Shown here one piece after another: positions 46,025 to 54,607 of a stretch of 59,141 nucleotides of DNA (within the stretch, counting starts at the first letter, position 1; every line of letters starts with the position of its first letter). The notes below the pieces were generated by a model, which was not told the DNA's origin, did not search any database, and worked only from the letters and a program-made list of their open reading frames with translations. The DNA comes from Cellulomonas endophytica. Lineage in GTDB: Bacteria > Actinomycetota > Actinomycetes > Actinomycetales > Cellulomonadaceae. The stretch is taken from the NCBI RefSeq assembly GCF_004123805.1, contig NZ_RWJX01000023.1:1-59141 (forward strand). The letters are read 5' to 3'. The translations under genes were made by a program, and so were the position numbers.

Positions 46025-46503
46025 GAGAGGAGCACCTGGGTCGCGGACTCCTTGAGCTTGGCGTTGGCCCACCGCGCCTGCCGGAGGTTCTCCGGGTGGC
46101 AGCGCCGGGTCAGGTCGAGCAGGTCGTGGTGGCGGATCCCCTGCGCTGCCTGCGCGACCAGCTCCCAGTCCACGGACACGCCCTGGGCCTGCAGGTAGAC
46201 CTCCCGCAGGTCGCGCAGCAGGGCCAGCTCCGGCGCGGAGGACCGGCCCAGGGCGTCGCCGAGGCGTTCGCGCACCCGCTCGGCGAGCCGGCTCTCGCCC
46301 ACCGCGTCGGGGTCGAGGTCCTCCCCGTAGGCGGGCGCGACCTCCGCGATCCGCCGGACGTGGTCCGCGGACCACCCCGCGAGGTCGCGCGCCAGGTGGA
46401 ACACCTCGTGGTCGACCCTGTGCCGCTCGGACAGGTGGAGCAGCCCCTCCGCCAGGTCCGTCTCGTCACGGTGCAGCTGCCGCAGCGCCAGCCCGATCCT
46501 CAC
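46021..46503 (-). CDS. Conserved helical partner protein of the molybdopterin oxidoreductase
   Basis: 160 residues from GTG 46503, overlapping the TGA of the oxidoreductase gene. All-helical: RIGLALRQLHRDETDLAEGL, LSERHRVDHEVFHLARDL, WSADHVRRIAEVAPAYGEDL, LLRDLREVYLQAQGVSVDWE and CHPENLRQARWANAKLKESA. Similar proteins occur in Streptomyces and other actinobacteria, to my recollection near related oxidoreductases. The N-terminal Glu/His pattern recalls ferritin-like bundles, but a metal site is not proven. Function unknown; a chaperone or electron-transfer role for the enzyme is inference. Confidence 0.75.
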   Translation of the reverse strand: MRIGLALRQLHRDETDLAEGLLHLSERHRVDHEVFHLARDLAGWSADHVRRIAEVAPAYGEDLDPDAVGESRLAERVRERLGDALGRSSAPELALLRDLREVYLQAQGVSVDWELVAQAAQGIRHHDLLDLTRRCHPENLRQARWANAKLKESATQVLLS

Positions 46504-49022
46504 GACCAGCCCCCCGTCGCGCGTCCGCCACCCGTACTGCTCGTCGGCCGGGCCCGCGGCGGCGCCGCGGCGGTGCCGAGCCGTGACTCCGCGGACCCCG
46601 CGGGCCCGCCCGTCGTGTCCGGCACGCGGCCGGCTGCGGGGCCGACCGGTGCGGACCCCGTGGTCGTGGGCGCCGCGCTCACGCCGCCCGCCGCCGTCAC
46701 GCGCGTGAGCCGGGCGGCGGCCGTCTTGAACACGGGCTGCTTCGAGCAGGCATCCCAGTCGGTGATCGTCAGCTCGTTCGCCGCCCGGCCGGGGCCGTCG
46801 GGGACGTGGCCGCCGCCCGTGTCCCAGTACCCGTAGTGGAAGGGCAGGAACAGCACGCCGGGGCGGATGCCGGAGACCCGCACGCGGGCCTGCACGGACC
46901 CCCGCGGCGTCGCCACCTCGACGAGGTCCCCCTCCGCGACGCCGTGCGTGCCCGCGTCGTGCTCGGACACCTCCACCCACACCTCCGGCGCGGCGGCCTG
47001 GAGCTGCGGGGCCCGGCCCGTCTTCGTCCGGGTGTGGAAGTGGTACAGCGTCCGGCCCGTGACGAGCTGCAGCGGGTGCCCCTCGTCGGGGACCTCGTGC
47101 GGCGGCACGTAGCGGGCGGCCTTGATCATGGCCCGTCCTTGCGGGTTCAGCGCCCGGTACTCCGCCTCCTCCACCGGCGCCCCCGTGAGGAGGTCGCGCC
47201 CGTAGCTCTCGCAGACGTCGGGGGCCGCGGAGAACCGGCCGCCGGCGTAGAGGCGCTCCGTGCCGTCGGGGTGCTCGTCGTCGCAGGGCCACTGGATGCC
47301 GCTGCCGCCGCGGAGCCGGTCGTACGACAGCCCGGTGTAGTCGCAGGGCCGGCCGCGCGAGCACTCCTTCCAGGCCTCGAACGCCGCCTCCGGACCCTCC
47401 CAGTGCACCAGCGGCGTGCCGTCCTTCCCGCGGAAGTCCATCCGGCGGGCGAAGTCGAGGAAGATGTCGAGGTCGGGCCGCGCCTCCCCCGGGGGCTCCA
47501 CCGCCTTCTCCGACAGGTGCACGGTGCGGTCGGCGTTCGTGAAGGTGCCGGTCTTCTCGCCCCAGGCGGCGGCGGGCAGCACCACGTCGGCCACCTGCGC
47601 GGTCTCCGACAGGAAGATGTCCTGCACGACGAGGAAGAGACGGTCCTGCTCGAGCACCGACCGGACCCGGGCGAGCTCGGGGAGGGACACCAGCGGGTTC
47701 GTCGCCTGCACCCAGAGCATCCCCAGCGAGCCGTCCTCCGCGTAGCGCAGCATCTGCATCGCGTGCGTGGGCGGGGACCAGTGCGGGATCGCGTCGGGCT
47801 CGACGTCCCAGACCCGTGCCAGGTCGGCGACGTGGTCGGCGTTGGACCAGTTGCGGAAGCCGGCGAGGTCGCCGTCAGCCCCGCACTCGCGCGTGTTCTC
47901 CGCGCTGGGCTGCCCGTTCATCTGGAGCAGCCCCTTGCCCGGCTCGCCGAGCATCCCCCGCACGAGGTGCAGGTTGTTCACCTGGACCGCGGCGGCCGTC
48001 GCCTGGTGCGACTGGTAGAAGCCCTGCAGGACCGTCGAGACGAGCCGCTCGGCCGTCCCGACGAGGCGCGCCGCGGCCCGCAGGTCCCCGACCGGCACGT
48101 CGCAGATCGTCGCCGACCGCTCCGGCGGGTAGTCCTGGACCATCCGCTCGAGGTCCGCGAACCCCACGGTGTGCGCGTCGACGTAGGCGCGGTCCACCCA
48201 CCCCTGCGCGAGCACCTCGTGGAGGATCCCGTTCAGGAGCGCGACGTTCGTGCCCGGGCGCGGCGCGAGGTGGACCGTCGCCGCCCGGGCCACCGGGGTC
48301 CGACGCGGGTCGACGCAGAGCACGGCGGGGGGCCGCGGCCCGGCGAGGCGGTCCAGGACGCGGGTCCAGAGGACGGTCTGCGTCTCGGCCATGTTGTGGC
48401 CCCACAGCGCGACGGCGTCGGCGTGGTCGAGGTCGGTGTACGAGCCCGGTTGGCCGTCGCAGCCGAACGACTCCTTCAGGGCGGCGGCCGCCGTCGCGGT
48501 GCAGAGGCGGGTGTTGCCGTCGACGTGGTTCGTGCCGATGCCCGCGTGGGCCATGACCCCGAGCGTGTAGTACTCCTCGAGGAACAGCTGCCCCGAGGTG
48601 TAGAAGCCGACGGCACTCGCCCCGCGCTCGCGCAGCAGGGTCTGCGTCCGCGCCACGACGAGCGCCATGGCCTCGTCCCACGAGGTCTCGACGAGCCGCC
48701 CCTCCCGGCGCACGAGCGGACGGGTCAGCCGGTCCGGCGACGTGTTCGCCTGCCACCCGAAGAGGTCCTTCGGCCCGAGCCGGCCGTGGTTCACGCGGTC
48801 CTGCGCCCGGCCGCGGACGCCGACCACCCGCCCGTCCTTCACGGCGATGTCCAGGCCGTCGCCGTTCGAGTGCAGGACCGACGCGCTCTGGACCCAGCGG
48901 TCGACGTCGTCCTCCGACACCCCGTCCGCCAGGTGCTGGTCGACCCGGGTGGGCCAGGTCCCGCCCGGCCCGTAGGGGGTGCGGGCGCCCCAGGGCTCCG
49001 CGATCCGGTCCGTCGTCGCCAT
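46500..49022 (-). CDS. Molybdopterin-dependent oxidoreductase lacking N-terminal Fe-S ligands
   Basis: 840 residues from ATG 49022; DMSO reductase/nitrate reductase superfamily. In place of the usual CxxCxxxC the sequence ASVLHSNGDG gives S48-x2-H51-x3-D55, so the first [4Fe-4S] cluster should be absent. The molybdenum ligand Cys is kept (C174 in GNTRLCTATAA). Other family blocks: DRLTRPLVR, GFYTSGQLFLEEYYTL, CVDPRRTPVARAATVHLAPR, VLQGFYQSHQATAAAVQ and, for molybdopterin binding, TGRTLYHFHTRTKTGR. The last ~65 residues are disordered. No signal peptide, so cytosolic. First gene of a GTGA-coupled trio. Substrate is unknown; nitrate or another oxo-acid is possible. Confidence 0.9.
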   Translation of the reverse strand: MATTDRIAEPWGARTPYGPGGTWPTRVDQHLADGVSEDDVDRWVQSASVLHSNGDGLDIAVKDGRVVGVRGRAQDRVNHGRLGPKDLFGWQANTSPDRLTRPLVRREGRLVETSWDEAMALVVARTQTLLRERGASAVGFYTSGQLFLEEYYTLGVMAHAGIGTNHVDGNTRLCTATAAAALKESFGCDGQPGSYTDLDHADAVALWGHNMAETQTVLWTRVLDRLAGPRPPAVLCVDPRRTPVARAATVHLAPRPGTNVALLNGILHEVLAQGWVDRAYVDAHTVGFADLERMVQDYPPERSATICDVPVGDLRAAARLVGTAERLVSTVLQGFYQSHQATAAAVQVNNLHLVRGMLGEPGKGLLQMNGQPSAENTRECGADGDLAGFRNWSNADHVADLARVWDVEPDAIPHWSPPTHAMQMLRYAEDGSLGMLWVQATNPLVSLPELARVRSVLEQDRLFLVVQDIFLSETAQVADVVLPAAAWGEKTGTFTNADRTVHLSEKAVEPPGEARPDLDIFLDFARRMDFRGKDGTPLVHWEGPEAAFEAWKECSRGRPCDYTGLSYDRLRGGSGIQWPCDDEHPDGTERLYAGGRFSAAPDVCESYGRDLLTGAPVEEAEYRALNPQGRAMIKAARYVPPHEVPDEGHPLQLVTGRTLYHFHTRTKTGRAPQLQAAAPEVWVEVSEHDAGTHGVAEGDLVEVATPRGSVQARVRVSGIRPGVLFLPFHYGYWDTGGGHVPDGPGRAANELTITDWDACSKQPVFKTAAARLTRVTAAGGVSAAPTTTGSAPVGPAAGRVPDTTGGPAGSAESRLGTAAAPPRARPTSSTGGGRATGGWS

Positions 49023-49145
49023 CCGGGGCCTCCGCCCGCCCGTCGTCGCGGCCCGCTGCTCGGCCGGGGCCAGTCAAGGCCCCCGGTGCACCGGGGGCAA
49101 CCGCTCCGGGTGGCCGCCCCTGCCGACCCGCGGGAGCCTGGCGGC

Positions 49146-51176
49146 GTGACGCGCATCGAGGACTACGCCCTGGTCGGGGACACGGAGACGGCCGCGCTCG
49201 TGGGCCGGGACGGGTCGATCGACTGGCTGTGCCTGCCGCGGTTCGACTCCCCGGCCTGCTTCGCCGCGCTGCTCGACGACGAGCGCGCGGGGGCGTGGCG
49301 GCTGGCGCCCGTCGGGGCCGGGCCCGCCACCCGGCGGCGCTACCGCGGCGACACCCTCGTCCTCGAGCAGGAGTGGGACACCCCCGACGGCACGGTCCGG
49401 GTGGTCGACCTCATGCCGCCGCGCGACGGGCTCGCGGACGTCGTGCGGGTGGTCGAGGGCGTCTCGGGGCGGGTGCGCGTGCGCAGCACCCTCCGGCTGC
49501 GCACGGACTACGGGCAGGTCGTCCCGTGGGTGCGGCGGACGCCGACGGGCGTGCGGGCGGTGGCGGGGCCCGACGCCTTCCACCTCGACACGCCCGTCCC
49601 CCTGCACGGCGAGGACCTGTCGACGGTCGGCGAGGTGGAGGTCGGCCCGGGCGACCGCGTGCCCTTCGTCCTCACGCACGCGCCGTCGTGGCACCCCCGC
49701 CCGCGGCACGTGGACGCCGACCGCGTGCTCGAGGGGACGGTCCGGTTCTGGGACGACTGGCTCGAGGACTTCACGTTCGCCGTGGACCCCGCCAGCCCCG
49801 CGGCGGCGGCGCCGGGGCGGGCGGAGCGGTGGACCGCGGCGGTGCGACGGTCGCTCGTGCTGCTCAAGGCGCTCACGTACGCGCCGACGGGCGGCATCGT
49901 CGCCGCCGCCACGACCTCGCTGCCCGAGAGCATCGGCGGCGTCCGCAACTGGGACTACCGCTACTGCTGGCTGCGGGACGCCACCTTCACGCTCCAGGCC
50001 CTGCTCGGCACGGGCTTCGTCGACGAGGCCGCCGCCTGGCGGGAGTGGCTGCTGCGGGCGGTCGCCGGCGACCCGGCGAAGCTGCAGATCATGTACGGCC
50101 TCGACGGTGCGCGGCGCCTGCAGGAGTACGAGCTGCCGTGGCTGGCGGGGTACGAGGGCTCCTCCCCCGTGCGGGTGGGCAACGCCGCGGCCGACCAGTT
50201 CCAGCTGGACACCTGGGGCGAGGTGCTCGACGGGCTGCACCTGGGCCGCAGCGCGGGGCTCGAGACGGACGACACGGCCTGGGACCTGCAGAAGGCGCTG
50301 CTGGACCACCTCGAGGGGCACTGGCGCGACCCGGACAACAGCCTGTGGGAGGTCCGCGGCGAGCGGCGCCACTTCGTGCACTCGAAGGTGCTCGCCTGGA
50401 CGGGCCTGGACCGGGCCGTGCAGGCGGTGGAGCGCTTCGGCCTCGAGGGTCCCGTCGACCGGTGGCGGCGCACGCGCGAGGAGATCCACGCGGAGGTCTG
50501 CGACCGCGGGTGGGACCCGGACCGCCGCACCTTCACGCAGTCGTACGGCTCCCGGGGCCTGGACGCCGCGACCCTGCTCGTCCCGCAGGTGGGGTTCCTG
50601 CCGTGGGACGACGAGCGCGTCGTCGGCACCGTGGACGCCGTGCAGCGCGAGCTCCTGCGCGACGGCTTCCTGCTGCGGTACGACACCGCCGCGGAGGGCG
50701 TGGACGGGCTCCCGGGCGACGAGGGGGCCTTCCTCGCCTGCACGTTCTGGCTCGCGGACGCCCTGCACGGCATCGGCCGCACGGGCGAGGCCGTCGCGAC
50801 GTTCGAGCGGCTCCTGGGGCTGTGCAACGACGTCGGCATGCTCAGCGAGGAGTGGGACCCGCGCACCGGACGGCAGCTCGGCAACACGCCGCAGGCCTTC
50901 AGCCACGTCGGCCTCGTCAACACCGCGCGGCACCTGTGGCAGCCACCCGGCCGACCTCGACCCGCACCTGACGCAGGAGCACCGGGCGCACCACCGCGGC
51001 CGGGCCCGCGGCGGCACGGCCGAGCGCGGCCCCGTCGGCGGCTAGCTAGGGCGCGGCCTCCGGCCCGGCTCCCGCCACCGGTGCCGCGTCGGCGTGGGCG
51101 ACGTGCGCCAGCTCCCGCCACAGCAGCACGCACAGGACGGCGGACCCGGCGAACGCGAACCAGAAGGGGGCCGTGA
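49146..51176 (+). CDS. Glycoside hydrolase family 15 protein, 3' end probably frameshifted
   Basis: Glucoamylase/trehalase-like GH15 enzyme; the open frame gives 676 residues from GTG 49146. Typical blocks: IEDYALVGDTETAALVGRDG, SIDWLCLPRFDSPACFAALL, NWDYRYCWLRDATFTL, QFQLDTWGEVLDGLH, SYGSRGLDAATLLVPQVGFL and SEEWDPRTGRQLGNTPQAFSH. The family normally ends soon after NTARHL (residue ~597). Here codon bias switches to the +1 frame at about 50936-50943, which reads SHPADLDPHLTQEHRAHH and ends with TAG at 51043-51045, next to the convergent gene's stop. The in-register frame instead runs 130 nt into that gene as Arg/Pro-rich sequence. Confidence 0.85.
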   Translation: MTRIEDYALVGDTETAALVGRDGSIDWLCLPRFDSPACFAALLDDERAGAWRLAPVGAGPATRRRYRGDTLVLEQEWDTPDGTVRVVDLMPPRDGLADVVRVVEGVSGRVRVRSTLRLRTDYGQVVPWVRRTPTGVRAVAGPDAFHLDTPVPLHGEDLSTVGEVEVGPGDRVPFVLTHAPSWHPRPRHVDADRVLEGTVRFWDDWLEDFTFAVDPASPAAAAPGRAERWTAAVRRSLVLLKALTYAPTGGIVAAATTSLPESIGGVRNWDYRYCWLRDATFTLQALLGTGFVDEAAAWREWLLRAVAGDPAKLQIMYGLDGARRLQEYELPWLAGYEGSSPVRVGNAAADQFQLDTWGEVLDGLHLGRSAGLETDDTAWDLQKALLDHLEGHWRDPDNSLWEVRGERRHFVHSKVLAWTGLDRAVQAVERFGLEGPVDRWRRTREEIHAEVCDRGWDPDRRTFTQSYGSRGLDAATLLVPQVGFLPWDDERVVGTVDAVQRELLRDGFLLRYDTAAEGVDGLPGDEGAFLACTFWLADALHGIGRTGEAVATFERLLGLCNDVGMLSEEWDPRTGRQLGNTPQAFSHVGLVNTARHLWQPPGRPRPAPDAGAPGAPPRPGPRRHGRARPRRRLARARPPARLPPPVPRRRGRRAPAPATAARTGRRTRRTRTRRGP

Positions 51177-52317
51177 CGCCGATCTCGCGGGCGAGCAGAC
51201 CGCCGATCCCCGACCCGAGCACGAGCCCGCCGTACACCCCGACGACGTTCACCGCGCCGACCCGCCCCTGGAGCCCGAGGGGCACGGCCCGCTGCCGCAC
51301 GGTGACGCTCGTCGTCCCCCAGACGAAGGCGTGCGCCCCGAAGACGAAGAGCACGACGAGGGCCGCCCAGGCCTGCGTCGCCAGCGCCAGGGCCAGGTGC
51401 GTGAGCGTCTCGACGACGAGGCCGACGCGCAGGAGCCCCCCGAGGCTGACGCGACGGGTGAGCGCCCCGTAGGCCGCCGTGCCGGCCAGGCCCCCGACGG
51501 CGCTCGTCGTCGTGAGCAGCCCGTAGCCCACCGGGCCCAGGCCGAGGCGCTCCTGCGCGTAGAGCACGAGGACGGACCACGCCGCGCCGAAGGTGATGTT
51601 GAAGACGAAGATCGTCACGACGAGGGTGCGCACCGCCGCGTGGCCCCGCACCCAGCGCACGCCCTCGCGGACGTCGTGCCGCAGCCGCGTCCGGCCCGGC
51701 GCCACGGCCGCGCCGTGCGGCGGCAGCACGACGCGGGACACGAGCACGGCGCCGAGGGCGACCGCCAGCGCCTGCGCGGCGGCCGGCCACGCGTGCCCGA
51801 CGGCGAACAGGGCGGCGCCGACCGGCGGCCCCGCGAGCTGGTTCACCGTGATGAACCCCGTCTGGAGCCGGGCGTTGCCCGCCGCCAGGTCGTCCCGGTG
51901 CACGAGCATCGGCAGCAGGGTCTGGGAGGTGCTGTCGGCGAACACCTCGCAGGACCCGACGACGAGCAGGGTCAGCAGCACCGACGCCACCGTGGCGTGC
52001 CCCGAGGCGACCGTGACCGCCAGCACGAGGAGCACCGCGGCGCGCACGAGGTCGACCCGGACGACGAGGCGCCGGCGGTCGAGGCGGTCGGCCAGAGCGC
52101 CGGCGAGCGGCCCGAGGAGCAGCGGCGGCAGCCACTGCAGGGTCGCGCCGAGGGCGACGAGGAACGGGTCCGCCGTCAGGGACGCGACGAGCAGCGGCCC
52201 CGCCGCCAGCGCGATCCCGTCCCCGAGGTTGCTCACCCACGACGAGGCGAGCAGCCACCGGAACGACCGGCCGAGCCGCCGCGGTGCCACGACCTCCCCG
52301 ACGCGGCTCACAGGCAC
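51046..52317 (-). CDS. MFS transporter (enterobactin exporter EntS-like group)
   Basis: 423 residues from GTG 52317, 12 predicted helices. Seen: FRWLLASSWVSNLGDGIALA, PLAGALADRLDRRRLVVRVD (MFS loop 2-3), FITVNQLAGPPVGAALFA and YGLLTTTSAVGGLAGTAAYG. The N-terminal pattern is typical of the MFS_3 drug/siderophore exporter group. The substrate is unknown. It starts 6 nt after the BY-kinase stop on the same strand, so it may share the exopolysaccharide transcript, although no export role there is implied. Confidence 0.88.
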   Translation of the reverse strand: MPVSRVGEVVAPRRLGRSFRWLLASSWVSNLGDGIALAAGPLLVASLTADPFLVALGATLQWLPPLLLGPLAGALADRLDRRRLVVRVDLVRAAVLLVLAVTVASGHATVASVLLTLLVVGSCEVFADSTSQTLLPMLVHRDDLAAGNARLQTGFITVNQLAGPPVGAALFAVGHAWPAAAQALAVALGAVLVSRVVLPPHGAAVAPGRTRLRHDVREGVRWVRGHAAVRTLVVTIFVFNITFGAAWSVLVLYAQERLGLGPVGYGLLTTTSAVGGLAGTAAYGALTRRVSLGGLLRVGLVVETLTHLALALATQAWAALVVLFVFGAHAFVWGTTSVTVRQRAVPLGLQGRVGAVNVVGVYGGLVLGSGIGGLLAREIGVTAPFWFAFAGSAVLCVLLWRELAHVAHADAAPVAGAGPEAAP

Positions 52318-52323
52318 GGCAGC

Positions 52324-53847
52324 CTAGCGAGTGCCGGTCCCCCGCCGGCCCGCCTCCTGGAGCACGGCGCCGCGCGAGACGCTGCTCTGCGAGCCGTCCA
52401 TGCGGCTGCCGCGGTACGCCGGGCCCGTGCGGCTGCCCCGCTGCTGCGGCAGGAAGCCGAGCCGGCGCCGGCCGGACAGGGGCGCGTCGGTCCCCGTCAC
52501 GGGCGAGTAGTCGTAGTGGTAGTACGCGTAGCCGCCGGTCGTGCGGCGCGCCACCTGGTTGAGGACGAGGCCGAGCACGCGGGCGTTGACCGCCTCGAGG
52601 GCGCCGAGCGACTGCGCGAGCTGCTGGCGGTGGAGCCTCTCGGCGCCGACCACCACGAGCGCCCCGCCGGTCAGGCGCGCGAGGATCGCGGCGTCGGTGA
52701 CGGGCAGCAGCGGCGCGGTGTCGACGAGCACCACGTCGTAGCGCTGCGCCGCCTCCTCGAGGAAGGTCGCCATGGCGCGGGAGCCGAGCAGCTCGCTGGG
52801 GTTCGGCGGGACCTGCCCCGAGGGCAGGACGTGCAGCGCCCCCGTGCCCCAGGGCTGGACGACGTCGTCGAGCTCCGCCCGGCCGATGAGCACGGTGGTG
52901 AGGCCGACCTGGCCCTCGAGGCCCATGTAGGACGCGACGGACGGGCGCCGCAGGTCCGCGTCGACGAGGAGCACGCGCGAGCCGGCGTCGGCCAGCGCCA
53001 GCGCCAGGTTGATCGACGTCGTCGACTTGCCCTCGCCCGGCAGCGAGGACGTCACGACGATCGTGCGCTGCGCGTCGTCCAGGTCGAGGAACTGCAGGTT
53101 CGTCCGCAGCCGCCGGAACGCCTCGGACCGGTGGTCCTGGGGGTCGGTGTGGACCACGAGGGGCTGGTCGCCCGCGCGGTCGTCGTGGTGGACGGTGCCG
53201 ATGACGGACGAGGAGGTCACGCGGGCCACGTCGGCCTCGTCGCGCACCCGGTTGTCGAGGAGCTCGCGCAGGACGGCGACGCCGACGCCGGCCGCGAGGC
53301 CGAGCAGGAGGCCGAGGGCCAGGTTCAGCAGGGCGTCCGGGCTGGCGGGCCCCTCGGCGGGCGAGGCGGGTCGCACGACGCTGACCTGCACGGGGGAAGC
53401 CCCGTCCTCGGGCTTCTCGAGGACGGTGACCTCGGTCGCCAGGCTCGTCGCGGTCGCGTTGGCGATGTCGGCCGCACGGGCGGCGTCCGGGTCCTCGACG
53501 GTGATGGTGATGAGCACGGTGTCGACCGGCGACGCCGCCGTGATGCTCTCCGCCAGTTCGTCGGGCGTCGTGTCGAGGCCCAGCGCCTCGATGACGGGGA
53601 CCAGGACGCGCGGGCTCGTCACGAGGTCGGCGTAGGAGGTGACGCGGTTCTGGGTGAAGCTGCTGCCCTGCAGGAGATCGCTCGTGCTGCCACCGCCCCG
53701 GGTCGAGACGAACACCTGGGAGCGCGCCTCGTAGACCGGCGTCACGAGCAGCGTCGCCGCCAGCGCGGCGGCGACCGCCACGGCCGCCACGGCGAGCACG
53801 GAGACCCACCTCCGACGGAGGAGGGCGACGTAGTCCTGCAGTTCCAC
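52324..53847 (-). CDS. Wzz/BY-kinase: polysaccharide co-polymerase fused to tyrosine autokinase
   Basis: 507 residues from GTG 53847, behind AGGGAGCC. Sets chain length and export of exopolysaccharide. Residues about 1-200 are a Wzz domain with TM helices near 15-35 and 175-200. The cytosolic BY-kinase follows with Walker A SSLPGEGKSTTS (~268), Walker A' VLLVDADLRRP, Walker B VVLVDTAPLLP and a C-terminal tyrosine cluster GGYAYYHYDYSP. A polar Arg/Ser tail ends it. The single-chain form is the Gram-negative/actinobacterial type, unlike the split Firmicutes pair. Autophosphorylation of the Tyr cluster likely controls polymerisation. Confidence 0.94.
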   Translation of the reverse strand: MELQDYVALLRRRWVSVLAVAAVAVAAALAATLLVTPVYEARSQVFVSTRGGGSTSDLLQGSSFTQNRVTSYADLVTSPRVLVPVIEALGLDTTPDELAESITAASPVDTVLITITVEDPDAARAADIANATATSLATEVTVLEKPEDGASPVQVSVVRPASPAEGPASPDALLNLALGLLLGLAAGVGVAVLRELLDNRVRDEADVARVTSSSVIGTVHHDDRAGDQPLVVHTDPQDHRSEAFRRLRTNLQFLDLDDAQRTIVVTSSLPGEGKSTTSINLALALADAGSRVLLVDADLRRPSVASYMGLEGQVGLTTVLIGRAELDDVVQPWGTGALHVLPSGQVPPNPSELLGSRAMATFLEEAAQRYDVVLVDTAPLLPVTDAAILARLTGGALVVVGAERLHRQQLAQSLGALEAVNARVLGLVLNQVARRTTGGYAYYHYDYSPVTGTDAPLSGRRRLGFLPQQRGSRTGPAYRGSRMDGSQSSVSRGAVLQEAGRRGTGTR

Positions 53848-53972
53848 CGGGGGCTCCCTGGCTCGAGCACGTTGCTGTCCCCGCTGCCATCGGCCGGACG
53901 GGGGAACGGCTTGAGCCCTCCCCCGCCGCCGGGTGGCGGCCGCCGCCGCGTCCCGTCGTCTACCGTGGGCCG

Positions 53973-54482
53973 GTGCGTGCGGCGGGGGCGGTGGCGACGA
54001 CGGTGGGCGTGGTCCTGCTCGTGCTGCCGGCGGCGGCGTGCGCCGGCCCGTCGCCCGCCGCACCGGCCCCGTCGGCCCCGTCGACCCCGTCGGCCCCGTC
54101 GGCCTCCCTGCCGGACCCCGGGCGCTACGCGGCCGAGCTCGTCGCCGGGACGAACGCCGCGCGCGCCGCCGCGGGGCTGCCCGCGCTGGCGGCCTCGGCC
54201 TGCGCCACCGACGTGGCGGCACCGCGCGCGCAGGCGCTCGTCGGCGGCGACGGCCTCACCCACGCCCCGCTCACGGACGCCCTCGCCGCCTGCGCCCCGC
54301 GGACGACCGCCGCCGAGAACCTCAGCCGCACCGACGCCCCCGCCGCGGACGTCGTGACGGCGTGGCTGGGCTCCCCGGGGCACCGGGCGAACCTGCTCGA
54401 CCCGGCGCTGACCGAGCTCGGGGTCGCCTGCGTCCCCGACGGCGTCGCGCTGCTCTGCTCGCAGGTCTTCCTCGGTCCCTGA
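53973..54482 (+). CDS. Secreted CAP-domain (SCP/PR-1-like) protein
   Basis: 169 residues from GTG 53973, divergent from the BY-kinase gene. An N-terminal hydrophobic segment ends in PAAACAG, a weak lipobox. A Pro/Ser linker (APSAPSTPSAPSAS) follows, then a short CAP domain: ELVAGTNAARAAAGLPAL, HAPLTDALAACAPRTTAAENL (the first His and the Glu of the CAP cavity) and VVTAWLGSPGHRANLLDPALTELGV (the second His). It is probably exported or membrane-tethered. CAP proteins of bacteria have varied, mostly unknown roles. TACCGT about 12 nt before the GTG may be the -10. Confidence 0.87.
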   Translation: MRAAGAVATTVGVVLLVLPAAACAGPSPAAPAPSAPSTPSAPSASLPDPGRYAAELVAGTNAARAAAGLPALAASACATDVAAPRAQALVGGDGLTHAPLTDALAACAPRTTAAENLSRTDAPAADVVTAWLGSPGHRANLLDPALTELGVACVPDGVALLCSQVFLGP

Positions 54483-54607
54483 TCCCGCCCCGGGGGTCCC
54501 GGGCACGGCGGATCGTCCGCGGACGCTCAGGGGCGGGCCGCCCCGTGCCGAAGAGAGGGGGACGAGGACGCGGACGGGTGTGCCCGCACGGGTGAGGAGC
54601 GGGGGAC

